A stretch of 64,000 nucleotides of DNA, from contig NC_089395.1 of the NCBI RefSeq assembly GCF_003171515.1, positions 930,001 to 994,000 on the forward strand, read 5' to 3'. The first letter of the stretch is position 1; every line of letters starts with the position of its first letter. Below the pieces are notes generated by a model. It worked only from the letters and a program-made list of their open reading frames with translations. It searched no databases and was not told the DNA's origin. This document shows, one piece after another, positions 23,410 to 35,556 of this stretch. The stretch is from Pyrenophora tritici-repentis. Lineage: Eukaryota; Ascomycota; Dothideomycetes; Pleosporales; Pleosporaceae. Made by a program: the position numbers and the translations under genes.

Positions 23410-26083
23410 ATGGCTCCGACACTGGTGGCTGCAATTGACCTGGCTACGTACACACAATCTACCCAGGGTCTTGATGCGCAGGCATTATCATACGTCGGCA
23501 ATGTCTTTATCCAAGTCACGGACGCGACTATCGATCAGGCCCTTGATCACCTGAAGCGATCGGTAGGCCGTTTTGCCAACTACCTAGGCGTCACTTCAAT
23601 CACCTCCATGGACGATGTTCTCTCACTTCTCGATGCCGGCGCCGCTAAGGTCTTCGTTACTCGCCAGCAACTAGACGAGCTCAAGGTGCGGAAGATAGAC
23701 CAGGACAGGATCGTCCTATGCTTGCCTGGAAACACAAAGGAAGAAATCATAGAGGCTATAGCAGGGACACATGTGGATATTTACGCCCACCAGGTGCAGG
23801 ATGTTGATTTTGTCGAGGCATGGCTGAAGGACTATGGGACAGACCGCCCCGGATTCTTCGTCTCCTTTGCGCAACCTAATGTGGACACTGTATCAAGACT
23901 AGCGAAACTGTCAGCAATCCCCATCGTATCCGCTGAAAATCTCACCATCGACCCTTCGAAGCAAGGAGGCGCATTGAGTGTCGCGAAGCTCATCATGGCC
24001 AACGCAACGAGCGACCGGCCCGACGGCCTTTTTACCACACTCGTGACTGACGAGCGGGGTATCGCGCTAGGACTCGTATACAGCAGTGAAGAGAGTGTCG
24101 CCGAAAGTCTGAGAACAGGACGTGGGGTATACCAGAGTCGAAAGCGGGGATTGTGGTACAAGGGCGAAAGCAGCGGCGACGTACAGGAGCTGGTATCTTT
24201 GTCGCTCGACTGTGATAGCGATTGCCTTCAGTTTGTGGTGCGACAACAAGGCAGAGGCTTTTGCCATCTGGCAACACCTACATGTTTCGGCGAGTACAGT
24301 GGCTTGTCAAAACTGCAAAAGACACTGCAGAGTCGCAAGGCCTCAGCCCCGGAAGGCTCGTATACTGCGCGCCTCTTCAATGATGAGCAGCTTTTGCGCG
24401 CAAAGATACTAGAGGAGGCTACCGAGCTCTGCGACGCCAACACGAAAGAGGACGTTGCATTCGAAGCAGCTGATCTCTTCTACTTTGCCCTGACCAAATG
24501 CATAGCTGCTGGTGTATCATTAGAAGATGTTGAGCGAAACTTGGATGCGAAGAGTATCAAGGTCAAAAGGCGGCAGGGCGATGCAAAGCCCGCATTTGCC
24601 GCACAGGCAGCAACGACAACACAGGGAACTACTAGTGATTCAAGTACCAAGGAGATGGTCAAGGAGGCTGCATCGGTACCCAAGAGCAAAGACGACCCGG
24701 CAGGTACAAAGAATGGCCGCATCACTATGAGGCGATACGTAACCGCAAACGAGAGCCCAGAGACCATCAGCGCTGCATTGCAAAGACCTTCACAACGTTC
24801 ATCCGAAAAGATTCTGGGTATATGCCGACCCATAATCGAGGCTGTCAGGACGCGCGGAGATGCTGCGTTACTCGAGTATACGCACAAGTTTGAGAAAGCT
24901 ACATCGTTGACCTCGCCCGTCTTGAGAGCACCTTTCCCACCAGAACTTATGCAACTGGCCCCTGAGACCGCCAAAGCCATCGATGTTTCGTTTGAGAACA
25001 TTCGTAAATTCCACGCTGCGCAGAAAGAAGACAAGCCACTTAGGGTGGAGACTATGCCTGGAATTGTATGTTCGCGCTTTGCTCGACCCATCGAAAGGGT
25101 AGGTTTGTATATACCTGGCGGTACAGCTGTACTTCCCTCCACCGCGCTCATGCTTGGTGTGCCAGCCATGGTTGCTGGCTGCAAGAAGATTGTTCTGGCT
25201 ACGCCACCACGATCCAACGGTCAAGTAACCCCAGAAGTCGTCTACGTTGCTCATAAAGTTGGCGCAGAGTCTATCGTACTTGCTGGAGGTGCACAAGCTG
25301 TTGCGGCCATGGCATACGGTACTGAAAGCGTGACCAAGGTTGATAAGATTTTGGGCCCTGGCAACCAATTTGTTACAGCAGCTAAAATGCACGTTTCCAA
25401 CGACACAAATGCCGGAGTAAGCATCGACATGCCGGCGGGACCCAGTGAGGTCCTTGTGATTGCTGATGCATTTGCCAATCCCGCGTTTGTCGCATCGGAT
25501 CTACTCAGTCAAGCCGAGCATGGCGTGGACTCTCAGGTCATCTTGATCGCAGTTGGACTGAATGAATCCCAGCTCGGGGCAATCGAGGATGAGTTACACA
25601 AACAGGCAATTGCTCTACCGCGCGTGGACATCGTCCGCGGCGCGATCGAGCACTCGCTTACACTCGCCGTAAGCACGATGGATGAAGCCATGGAGCTAAG
25701 CAACCAGTACGCGCCAGAACATCTTATCCTCCAAGTCAACGAGGCGGAGAAGGTTGCAGAAATGGTTGAGAATGCTGGAAGCGTGTTCATCGGCGAATGG
25801 ACACCGGAAAGTGTTGGTGACTACTCCGCCGGTGTCAACCATGCGTTGCGTAAGTGCCAACCCATACGTCAAGTTTGAAATTCGCTAACAAAATGCAGCA
25901 ACATACGGATACGCAAAGCAATACTCAGGTGTAAACTTGGCATCTTATGTCAAGCACATCACCAGTTCCCATCTCACTAGACAAGGTCTGGAAAATGTGG
26001 GCGCAGCTGTGATGGAGCTCGCGCGTGTCGAAGAACTAGAGGCCCACCGTCGCGCTGTAAGTTTACGGTTGGGCGTCGCATAG
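23410..26083 (+). CDS. HIS4: Trifunctional histidine biosynthesis enzyme HIS4
   Basis: CDS join(23410..25849,25899..26083), 874 aa. One polypeptide does steps 2, 3 and 10 of histidine synthesis: PRA-CH cyclohydrolase (~225-300), PRA-PH pyrophosphatase (~305-400) and histidinol dehydrogenase (~440-874). Seen: the N-terminal fungal extension (AIDLATYTQ...), GRGVYQSRKRGLWYKG and CHLATPTCFG of the cyclohydrolase, KILEEATELCDA and EAADLFYFALTK of the pyrophosphatase. The dehydrogenase has GLYIPGGTAVLPSTALML, LGPGNQFVTAAK, DMPAGPSEVLVIADA and EHGVDSQVILIA. The 49-nt intron lies just before PTYGYAKQYSG and joins C|CA in phase; without it the protein would lose the end of the HDH domain. Length matches fungal HIS4. 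Cytosolic. Confidence 0.95.
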
Positions 26084-26839
26084 AATAATGTTACTCGGTT
26101 TGCCTTTCAATATTCGGTCATAGATTATCAAAAAGCTCTGGGCGGCATGGTAGAAGTTTCCTTTTGATAGTACATGTGTAGTAGTTGCAAGCGTCGGCCA
26201 TTGTCTAGAGATGCCCCGTGGTAGTTTGGGGGAATTCAATGACAACAATAAGCATTTGGAGTACCGGAAGACCCTGGAATCTGACCATTATTGATAAGGC
26301 ATATTCACTAGTCTCTATTGACGACATCGCTGTGTGTGATCCTCGACGAACGGCAGCTTCGCCGCGTGATTGCCGGAATGTGTAGGAGCAAACAGATGGT
26401 AATACTAACCGGCCACTGTAAGCCGACTCTTCTCCTCCTCATAGACGCTTCATTACAATCATTTTATCCAATAGGATCGCAGTTTTGCGGTACCGAGTAG
26501 CAGAAAAGAGAGAGAGAAGCCCTGGAGATGTCGTATAGTTCAGCCTGTCACGGAGCAAGTTGTCTACGCAGGCCTGGAGATTTGCAAGCGAGGTGGTTGT
26601 GCCTTTCACTTTCACTGTAATCGCAGGATTTAGTACAATACGTGCAAGTGACTATGTCACGCGCGACTCAGCACGAAATTCCTCTCCGTGGGTCAGTCAC
26701 TAGCTTATCAAAAGCCTTACCAACGCACCCGTTTGTACAAACAGTTTACTTCCTCTGCTCATCGCTATCTCTATCGCAACCCCTCCACTGCAACCCTGCT
26801 CCAAACCGACGTTCTCTCTACACCACAAGGTTCCTTAAA
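26084..26839. other. Intergenic and CT-rich leader
   Basis: The last ~90 bases before 26840 are CT-rich, like fungal 5' leaders. No other gene seen. Confidence 0.45.
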
Positions 26840-28051
26840 ATGAATTTTCAATTTAAATTGAACACCTTTCAGGCCCACTTTTCCAACATGACTTCATCAA
26901 TCACACTCTCCAGCTTGAGTATAGCGAAAATTATCGCAAGGGTACACGCCTCATGGACCAAGAGCTCTACTACTTTGGGCAAACGAAAGCGTCATGAGGA
27001 CGACACCACAGCGTCCGAGGACAAGGAGCAAGCCAGCCTAGAGACGAAGAAGTAGCGGACTCAGGAGCGAGATAGCCTGTCGGACGAGCCGCCAAGCCCA
27101 GTTCCCCCCGTGCTATGTGGACATCCTACTCACCCAGCCTACCGTGACCGCTACATCAAGTCCAACTGTCCAATGTGTCTTGTGGAGACTGCCATGTCAA
27201 GCCTAAAGACCAATCAGGACATCGCCTTTGCCAATGGCGGCTCACTTGCATGGAAGCTTGCCACCCATGGGACAGATGATTATAAAACATACCGGATGAC
27301 GATGTCCGGCCGCATCCATTGCGATACAACAGATTTCAGCTACCGCCATAGGAAGCGGTTGTTGGCCAACTTGGTCATTGAACTCGAGGCACTCTCTGAA
27401 ATGGAGCTGGCTTGGGAAGAGAAGCAGGGTCCATCCGACAGAGACATTCGGTTTGAGAATGTCCGGTTGAGAAAGCTGTACAGCGCGACTAGTGCGCTTC
27501 ATGAATACTACGATAACGCAGATGGTGGGTTCATGGGTCGAATGGAGCGTGCCGGTGCAATCTGCGATCGAAAGCGGCGTCATGGATCCAGCTCAACGGT
27601 GGCTACTGAACCCGATCAACAAAATGACTTTCAAGTTACATCCACTGCTTCAACATCCCACGACAACGACGACGACGACGCCGACAACTTGCAGCCGAAG
27701 CGCAAGCGCCGTTGTAAAAACGTAGGCGTCCGCTTTGAAAACGCCGTCTCCGTCCGCACCGAAGCAGACGTAGAAGCTCTCTCCAGGAACGCCATTTTAC
27801 AGCCTTATCGCTCGACTGGCATCACCCATCTTACACTTACGACCGAAAACCTCAAGACCCATGATATTCTCGACTTGCTGCCTGGTTTGATAGAGAAGCC
27901 TCGCCCCTTTCGCCAGGTTATTCCACTAAAGACTCATGACGGAGCTCCACAAAAGCTCAAACGTCGATTCAGAGTAGGGCATCAGCCTGGGAAATGGACT
28001 ATGCGAGCAGGGTGGGAGTTTGTCGACACTAGTGGATGGAGGACTCGATGA
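26840..28051 (+). pseudogene. Hypothetical protein gene interrupted by one in-frame TAG
   Basis: From the ATG at 26840 the frame runs to a TAG at 27053-27055 and then continues open, in the same frame, to 28051 (about 403 codons in all). Both sides look like one protein. The first 71 codons end in basic/acidic KRKRHEDDTTASEDKEQ; the rest has HPTHPAYRDRYIKSNCPMCLVE (a Cys-x-x-Cys in a His-rich context), an acidic run (DNDDDDAD) followed by PKRKRRCK (nuclear-signal-like), and a C-terminal GWEFVDTSGWRTR. I do not recognise a family. Possible explanations: a real nonsense mutation (CAG to TAG is one transition), a 45-nt intron (27052-27096, GTAGCG...CAAG, frame-preserving but with poor signals), stop readthrough, or two genes. 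A nonsense allele is the simplest. Confidence 0.5.
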
Positions 28052-28988
28052 GATGCTTTTCTACGAGATGGGTGTGATAATGCTGGGTGCACGATGTAAT
28101 AAGTTGGTCTTCTATTGGGATTACGGAGTGTTGTTTCCGAAAGGAAGATCTATCCAAACCACAGTAATATTTAATGCTTTTATTTCCAAGACACCCAATC
28201 GGAAGTTTCAGGGCGGAATAGCCATGGTTGAATAATACCAATGCGAATGTTGCGGACAATCGGCTGCCGGTGGGGGAACCTAAAGATGTGACAGTGCGCC
28301 GATAAGGTTGCAAAAGCAAACCAAACTAATATATGTAGCTACCTGTGTAACATAAAATACTTGACATACGAGTGTAAGGAGGCCAGTGTAGGCGCCAGAC
28401 CTGCCTATTAGGTGCTTCCCCGCACTGCCAATGTTTTTATGTCACCCATGTCGTAGCGTCTGTAAAGCAGCCCTGGAGCGCACCGAAGCCAAACCGAGAA
28501 TTGCAGCGACCAAGACACCGCCGATTGAAACCAAGAGGAAGTTTGAGGCGCAAGCGTACAATATGTGCTCGTTGCTTAAGTTAGGGTAGCCTCAGGCGGC
28601 AACTATCCCGGTGATCGTAAGCCGCAAGGTTATCGCTAATGTCGGAAACCAGTGTTTCCTTGCCGGAGTATTATGACAGGTGCCGCAGCAAGATTAAAAC
28701 GGCCACCGAATGGCCACCCATCCACGATTTGCCCACGAGTGCTACTAACACCTCGGACCAAATGGCTGCCTGCAAGCCTCAACGGCTCCATATCGGAGAT
28801 ATAGACTTTATGCCCTACAGCCTTGCCACGAGGCCTATCCCAAATGCGCAGTGATGGCCGTCCTGGCAACAGCAACGTTGAGTGTATAAAGAGGTGAGGC
28901 TGCTGGTCCGTATAGACCCAGATCAGACGCTACACATAATCTCCTCTTTTAATAACGGGTCTTTGTAACTCCACACCATCTCGCTACC
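28052..28988. promoter_or_regulatory. Intergenic; TATA box for the lipocalin-like gene
   Basis: No gene. TATAAAG at 28885-28891 lies about 100 bp before the downstream ATG. Confidence 0.45.
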
Positions 28989-29558
28989 ATGCACATGACC
29001 ACGCCCATCGTCGCCCTAACCTCTCTGGCCTCAGCCGTATCATGCTCTGCTGCTGCCAAGCAGTCGAGCCAAGAAAGCACCATTCTCGCTACCTTGGCTG
29101 GAACATACTCTCTTATGAACACCTCCTCCACTTTCAACAATGTCCCCGTTCCAGACTCGACATATGGCAAAAACCCCGTCGGCCTCCTCATCTACACTGC
29201 CGCTGGCTTCATGAGCGCTACAATCACCGCTACAGAGCCTGAGTTCAGGCCCAACGTCAGTTTTCCCTTCAAACCAAACGAGACGGATGCCCAGTGGGCG
29301 CAGGTCGGCAGACACAGCATCGGCTATGCAGGTCCTTTGAGCGTCAACATGGAACTACCGGCCAATGGGACAAGTGGACAGGTCTTCCATGGGCCATTGA
29401 CTGTAGCGAACGTACCGACAATGGTTGGAGACAGGCAGCGCAGGAATTATACGGTTATAGACCGCATGGAGGAGGGCAAGGTGGTGAAGTATCTGAGGAT
29501 TGGGAGTGAGAGGGGAGGTGGCAACAGAGGCTTCCTTTGGTGGAAGAAGATAGATTAG
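28989..29558 (+). CDS. Secreted lipocalin-like domain protein
   Basis: Single-exon, 189 aa. A hydrophobic N-terminus (MHMTTPIVALTSLASAVSCS) suggests a signal peptide. The body opens with LAGTYSLMNTSSTF, then YGKNPVGLLIYTAAGFMSATI and RHSIGYAGPLSVN, the order of strands seen in the Lipocalin_5-type domain (GTW.L..., G.NP.G.L.Y...G.MSA). Several NxS/T sites fit secretion. Small-molecule binding is expected from the fold; the ligand is unknown. Some relatives are pathway genes in secondary metabolism, but no cluster is present here. A second Met at codon 3 could also be the start. Confidence 0.7.
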   Translation: MHMTTPIVALTSLASAVSCSAAAKQSSQESTILATLAGTYSLMNTSSTFNNVPVPDSTYGKNPVGLLIYTAAGFMSATITATEPEFRPNVSFPFKPNETDAQWAQVGRHSIGYAGPLSVNMELPANGTSGQVFHGPLTVANVPTMVGDRQRRNYTVIDRMEEGKVVKYLRIGSERGGGNRGFLWWKKID

Positions 29559-31049
29559 GTGAGGAGGGAAGTTGAAAAGACGATGTATCGATGGACTGGA
29601 GCAGAAACGTTCATCCATGGCATGAACGAGATGCAGTGTGTTTCTTACATGTCAGTGTTTTACTGAGATCCACCATGTTTCGCTGCCAGCCAGTCATTTA
29701 TGCAAACATGGGAATCACCAGTTCTCGATTCTAGCGGTTCGTATCTCTTTTGTTTTTCCCTTTTTTTTTTCGTTTGCTTACGTTCTTTCGTTGGACCTTC
29801 CTGCGGAAACATTTCATTTACCTTCTCGGGCCAGACTAACCCGTTGCGGTAAAACAAAACCCGTGCACTTCCCTCATTGGAATACTCGGGGGCATAAATA
29901 GCCAATGACACCTAGCGTGTTTGGTTTTGAGAGATTTTACATATACTGAAGGAAGGCGATCTTGACTTGGCCGATGTGAATGCGCGGTGGCCCTAGGTAC
30001 TTGAGACCAAACCAAAAGTAGGCGAAAATGGCAGGTGCATACCTCGGACCCGGGATTAGGAAGGTCGCTTGTTTGGACCTTTCCACGAACCGAATCAGGC
30101 GTGGCTTAACACTGTTGTCAAAACCTAGAGTGGTTCAAATGGGAGTTTGATACAAGAAACTTCAGGTCCAAAGGTGACGAGCCATACATCGGATGACAGC
30201 GACATGTCATTGAAGCCGTATGGCCCGTCATCGGGTGTGCATAATTCACTACGTACCTTTGTCACGTGCCAATCACATAACATTGCGCGAATCCCGCAGA
30301 TGTTCCGACGGAGCAATCAAACCCCATGAGATCAACTCGAATTCATGCAGCCGCATGTGACGAGAGTTCATGCTGTTGCCTGCGTGTTCACAAAAGACCA
30401 TGGGCAGCGATATGAAACCAGAGTCTGGAGGCTGTGACAACGACGTGTTTCGCCTCGTCCCGACAGCCGTGAACGGGCTGATCTGACTGAAGATGCCCAG
30501 TTGCGCGACGATCAAACTGGTGGATTACAATACGGCTCGCGGAGATCGTGAGATGTTGGGTTTGATCAGCGGGTTGCATATGTGATGGGAGCGGGCAGAG
30601 GGCGCCCGTTGACAGATTCAGCGACATATAGGTATCAATATGCAAAGTCCATAGACAAATTAGGCGAGAGATTTGGTGTTAATTGCTCTATTTGATATGC
30701 CCGATCAAGATGTCGGTAACAATTACCGTGGGCAGCTTGGATCGTGGCCTTTTTCTTGCAGTCATGTTTTACTGAGCTAGTTACATGCTCCTGCGGCATG
30801 GACATGATGTTCCACGGGCGTCTCTGTATGAAGAACATGTTCGCCGTAATGATGCCATTCGCAGTCAAGTATATTGTACTTGATGGCAAGCTGTGCATCT
30901 GTACACAGGCGCCCCGAGGTTGGCTGGGTGGTACGGCAATAGGACGGACGTCACTAAGAACGCATGTAATCCTTCAGCATGCTCAGAATGTTAGCTCCGT
31001 CTGCGTTTGAGATGACGTGTGCTCGATAGTGAGAAGAGTACGGATGTGC
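29559..31049. other. Intergenic between convergent genes
   Basis: About 1.5 kb with a T-run at about 29760-29770. Small ORFs on both strands overlap each other and show no family features. Confidence 0.45.
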
Positions 31050-32430
31050 CTAATCATCCGACTTCATCTCCACGTCTTGTCCCTCTTTCGCCTTCTTAGT
31101 TGCCTCATCGACTTTCCCGGATGCTCCTTCCTTGGTCGCCTGGTCCTTGGCATCCGTCTCTGCTGGTTCTACAGGCTCCGGGCTCTTGTGGAGACTCGGC
31201 CTGCCGATGGCGCCTTCAATGTTCAACTTGCCTTGCTTTTGCGGACCTGTGTCTTCCATGCCTATGATCTCGGGACCGCGCGCATGGGGCACTTCTTCCT
31301 CTCCCTCGATTGTTTCCATGATTTTACTTGCACCTTCAATCTCGCCGAATGTTGTCCTTGTCGGGCTAGTTGTCATGGTGTGTGGATTGTTGAGCACAAT
31401 TCCAGCTTCTTGTTCCTGGCGTAAGAGCTCACCCTGGGTGACTGGTCCGGTAGAGGGAAGGGTTTCACCGTCGGGATGCGACGAAGCAATCTGGGCGACC
31501 GAAGTGGGAGACTCGGGCCGCTGGCCACCGCTCAGCATGCCCACGGTCACAGTCTCAATCCTGCCTGCACCATTCGGCCCGTCGACCATCTCTGTGCTTT
31601 CTGATATCAGCTCATTCTGACCTCGGTTCTGCAGCCATGGAATTGGTGTAAGCAGAGCGCCGCCTAAGGATTCGTCAGAGCCCAGCGGTACCGTCTGGGG
31701 AGTGGTGGATGCTGTGCCATTGAGCAGCCCGCCAGCCGTAGGCAGTACAGCTTGCGGAAGAGGAAAGACGGTGAGGGGGGAAGAGACGGACACGACACGG
31801 TCGAGAGCGCGAAGGTAGGGTGGGAGGTATTGGTAGCGTTTCTTGGGCTCCAGCACGAGTTCGGCTAGTCTCTGGATGGTGTGTGGCGGGTGTTTGGCAA
31901 AGTTCTTGGAGAGCGTGGCCCGTATGGACGCGTAGAAGGTGGTAATCTCCTGTGGGACTTTCTGTGACTCGGTTGCGGCAGAGAAGGAAGGCACGGGTGG
32001 ACGCGGTGGAGTGGCAGGCGGGGCGTTTTCTTTGTCAGTGACATGTGAGTCTTGACTCGACAGGGCATTGGACGTATTTGGGCGTGAGGGGAGGTCGGTA
32101 GTCTGCTGCGTGGGGCTCGGGTTGGGGTTGAAATCAGCGGGCGGCTTGGGAAAGTCGGCAACAATCTAGGGCGTGGGGTTAGACGTGGGTTGGTGCATTG
32201 AATCATATACCGGTACCTCATCTAGGCGGTCAAGCATGTATTCGAGGGTCCGGGGCCAGTCTGCGCTGTAGTGAGGCGTGTTAGCTGTGCCGGCATGTCT
32301 GTTGCGGGTGAGCACGTACGAGTCGAGCGAGCCATGCTCGGCAGCCGTGGCAAGGATGGACTCTGCTGCCGGGACGTGTCAGTCAGTTCGTGCATGAACG
32401 TGAGTGATCCATTGACTTACCAGACGCCAT
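31050..32430 (-). CDS. PSY4: Protein phosphatase 4 regulatory subunit 2 (PSY4/PPP4R2)
   Basis: CDS complement join(31050..32165,32217..32365,32421..32430), 424 aa. PPP4R2 proteins bind the PP4 catalytic subunit and guide it, among other roles, to DNA-damage substrates such as phosphorylated H2A. The N-terminus (ESILATAAEHGSLDSY; PHYSADWPRTLEYMLDRLDE) and the segment ITTFYASIRATLSKNFAKH followed by HTIQRLAELVLEPKKRYQYL are the conserved PPP4R2 region. After about residue 190 the protein is low-complexity and acidic, as in relatives. Introns of 51 and 55 nt are in phase. The first coding exon is only 10 nt (MAS plus one base), supported by a GTAAGT donor and by the conserved exon 2 start. Confidence 0.8.
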
Positions 32431-33741
32431 GGCCGGGGCGCGTTGGCTTCTGGCTGAGTGCGCGACGATAGCGCGACCGTGGGCGGACGGCGGGATGTCA
32501 GGTCTACCTGTGTGGTGTGGACGTTGAACGGGGCTGCTCTGTGCTGCGCGTCCCTCAAATATGCCCAACTGTGGTGCTATTGGTCGGCTTCCTCGTTGGG
32601 TGACAGGCAGTTGAAGGCCCAAGATGACGGTCGGTCAGTCGTTGCTTGGGGCTCCGCAGCGCGACCGAAGCTGCGCCACATAAGATGATGAATGATGAGA
32701 GGCAGCCGCAGCCGCATATCAAGTGTGGCTTGCGAGCATCTGACCACTAAGGCGAACTTGCGTGCCGGCTGATGGACAGAGGCTTGTGGGGGGGCGCAGT
32801 CTTTCCCAGGCTGCGCCGCTGCAGGCACGGGGAGGCCGTCTGCCGTGAAGCGGATTTGAGCATGGACATGTTGCGCGTAAGCAAGTGCAAGCAATATCGC
32901 ACAACGCGTTTGCTGTCAGCTCCTATAGCTTTCTCTCTATGCTTGCACTTGTAGCGTGTAAACACGGAGCAGCGAGCGGGTCCCACGGCGACGGCCCCCT
33001 TCCACCTTCAGCCCAGAGCCTTCCCAGCTGTCGTCCCCACAAGGCACAAGACAAGGGCCTGGGGGGGGGGGGCTGACCGGCAACCAGCGCTACCATCCAC
33101 CACACTACCGCTACCATCAAACTGCGCCTAAAGTCTTCTCTCCTCCAAAACACTGCCCTCTTTCTGAATCGTCGCTCGCTCGCTCACTCACTACTAACCC
33201 CCCACATTGCACCCGCGACCACTATCCCGCCGCCGTTCGCTCTTCCGCCCACGCCCAGCTGCATCATCGGCCTCTCCGCACCAGCCAAGCCGTCCCTAGT
33301 TTCAGAGCCGCGCGCCCTTTCAACAAGTGTCCAGACATCCCCGATCAAAACGACGTGCCGGGTTTCAGTCCTTTTTGAAGCGCGCATCCATCGTCTCACC
33401 TTGATCCCGGCTGCTCTGCAAACCGCTTTGTCGTGACACCCACTGGTCGCACACTGCCCAGCCCCAAAACCAAGCTCACTCCACCAAACCTTCGCTATAT
33501 CCATATCCCCACGCTTCAGCCGCCGCTCGCGGCTGCCATCATAGCCAAAATTTCACCACACGAGGCACGCGCATCCCTCCTAGGAGGCCAACCGCTCAAT
33601 CGCAACTACCCCCAATACGCAAACACGGCTTATCAGTCCCCCTACCCAGTGAATCCCGCCGTCGACACCCAGCCCGGCGGGTATCACCATCGCGAAGGCT
33701 TTCCTACCACCTTGCCGCCACCAGTCCGACGTCCTCCCAGG
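32431..33741. promoter_or_regulatory. Bidirectional promoter, PSY4 (-) / UPF0658 gene (+)
   Basis: About 1.3 kb. A run of 12 G lies at 33061-33072. From about 32955 to 33741 no ATG occurs on the plus strand, although the frame of the downstream gene is open over the last ~300 bases. Confidence 0.45.
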
Positions 33742-34867
33742 ATGTATATCCCCAACACGCGCTGGACCTGGGCTTTTATGCTCACGGCCATCTTCCAGGT
33801 CGCCGTCGGTCTCGCCCTAGAATCGTACGTGTGCCAAGACTGCTACCTCAAATGTCGCACCTGACTAACAGACTTCAGATATGTCTTTGGTAAATTCCAG
33901 GGACAAATACACTTTGCCGCAGAGGGTGCAGGAGCAAGCGAAACCCGCACCATTCCCACCTTTCTTGCCGTCTTCATGTTCGGCTACATCTACCAGCTGG
34001 TACTCGTGTGGGATGCCCTGCGTCTCAAGAACACCATTCAGGTCATTGGCATTGTCATCTACAACATCGGCATTCTCGTCTATGCCGGCATTCAATTCGA
34101 CCAGATCAGAGACGCGGCCGACGACCTCAACAACAGCGCCTTTATCCCTCGCTTCTTCTGGAAAGATGTAAAGCCCATGTTGATCGCGCTGCCTGTGCTC
34201 ATGGCCGTTGCGACCGTTCTCTTTGCTTTTGAGGCCTGGAAGCTCTATGACGAATTTGCATGGACCATCTACAAGCGCATTAGTGCCGACACCCGCCTGA
34301 AGAGGCGCTATCTGACTTACCAGGTACGGTTTACACACGTCCTACTCATCGCTGCCCTACTAACCAGCTTAGATTTACATTGCTCTTCTCAAGTTCGATT
34401 TCTTCTTTTTCCTTGCCTTTACTGTCCAGTTCCTTGTCGTCGTAAAGAACACAAAGACAGTCGAATTGGCCCTTACCGCAGCGGCCCTGGGCATCACATT
34501 TTTCCTCCTGTTCCTCGCCGCCTGGTGGGTCCGCCGCGAGTCTGTTGCCGGAATGATTGGCATCATCATCATCTATTTCTTATCACTGGGCTACTTCCTC
34601 TTCAAGCTCATCCGCATGTACGTCGCCGACGCCCATCGCCAGGAGGACTACAAACCCGCCCGCAAGTCGTTGACTGCCTTTGCCATCCTCACCATCCTAC
34701 TCCTCGTCTTGACCATTGTCACTGCATGCCTGTGCACCCACAACTTCAACAAGGGTCTGAAGCCCCATGTAAACGACGACAAGATCGTCCACAGCGACAA
34801 GGCATACGCCACCGAGATGCCGTCATTGAGCGGGCCAGCGCCATCACAACGGATGGAGATTGACTAG
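33742..34867 (+). CDS. UPF0658-type Golgi membrane protein
   Basis: CDS join(33742..33824,33879..34323,34373..34867), 340 aa. A multi-pass protein with about seven hydrophobic segments (for example FMLTAIFQVAVGLAL, IPTFLAVFMFGYIYQLVL, MLIALPVLMAVATVLFAF, FFLAFTVQFLVVV, LGITFFLLFLAAWW, MIGIIIIYFLSLGYFLF, ILTILLLVLTIVTACL). The opening RWTWAFMLTAIFQ, YVFGKFQGQIHFAAEG and LKRRYLTYQIYIALLKFDFFFF fit the fungal UPF0658 family, annotated to the Golgi in fission yeast; the molecular role is unknown. Introns of 54 and 49 nt are in phase with good branch sites. The first ATG is at 33742, yet the ~100 codons before it in the same frame look coding (Pro/Tyr-rich, GGYHHREGFPTTLPPP), so the real start may be upstream at a non-ATG codon. 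Confidence 0.78.
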
Positions 34868-35556
34868 TCGCCTTTCCACATTCCCAATTTACGCAAAATT
34901 TACGACATGACTTCTTGGATACCTGCGTTCTGCGAGCATAGATCTGATCATACCCGGGTGAAATCAGCAGGGCTGGCGTTCATTCTTCTAGGCATACTTT
35001 TGGGGCTTTCTGCGGACAACTCGAAAAGCAGTGGGTTTGGTTCGGGTTCCATGTCACAGCAGACACAGCGGGTTATACCATGACTGCACTTTTTTCCTTC
35101 ATCTTCATTCCACGACCACCTGTACACCCATCTTCGGTCTTTTTGTAACCAGTTGTCTGTTCATATTATACCCCACCATGAACAAAGCGAGCGCGAAATC
35201 GAATTCCGTTTAGAATATGCTCGTGTCTGAAATTACATCGTGTCCACGTGGTCCATGAGGAGGCCTGCACTTTGTCGCACGCGACTGTGACGGCTTTGCA
35301 TAAAGTTTGTTCACGATCGAGACTGTGGGTGGGGACCAAGGGGTCAACGCTAAGCCCCCAACCCTGGTGCGTGGACCCTGCTGCACTACCGACATCATCG
35401 GTCCCGCAAGCTCTCCAAACATTCTTTCCACAATATCGAACTTTGTTTTTCACTTACATCTCCACTCTTGACTCTGGCGGTGTGCATCACCCTCAACTAT
35501 ATATATTTATCCATCTTTCCACCCTTTCAAGCCATCAGCTTTTTATCAATTGCAAA
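34868..35556. other. Intergenic; promoter of SYM1-like gene
   Basis: CT-rich leader just before 35557. No gene seen. Confidence 0.45.
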
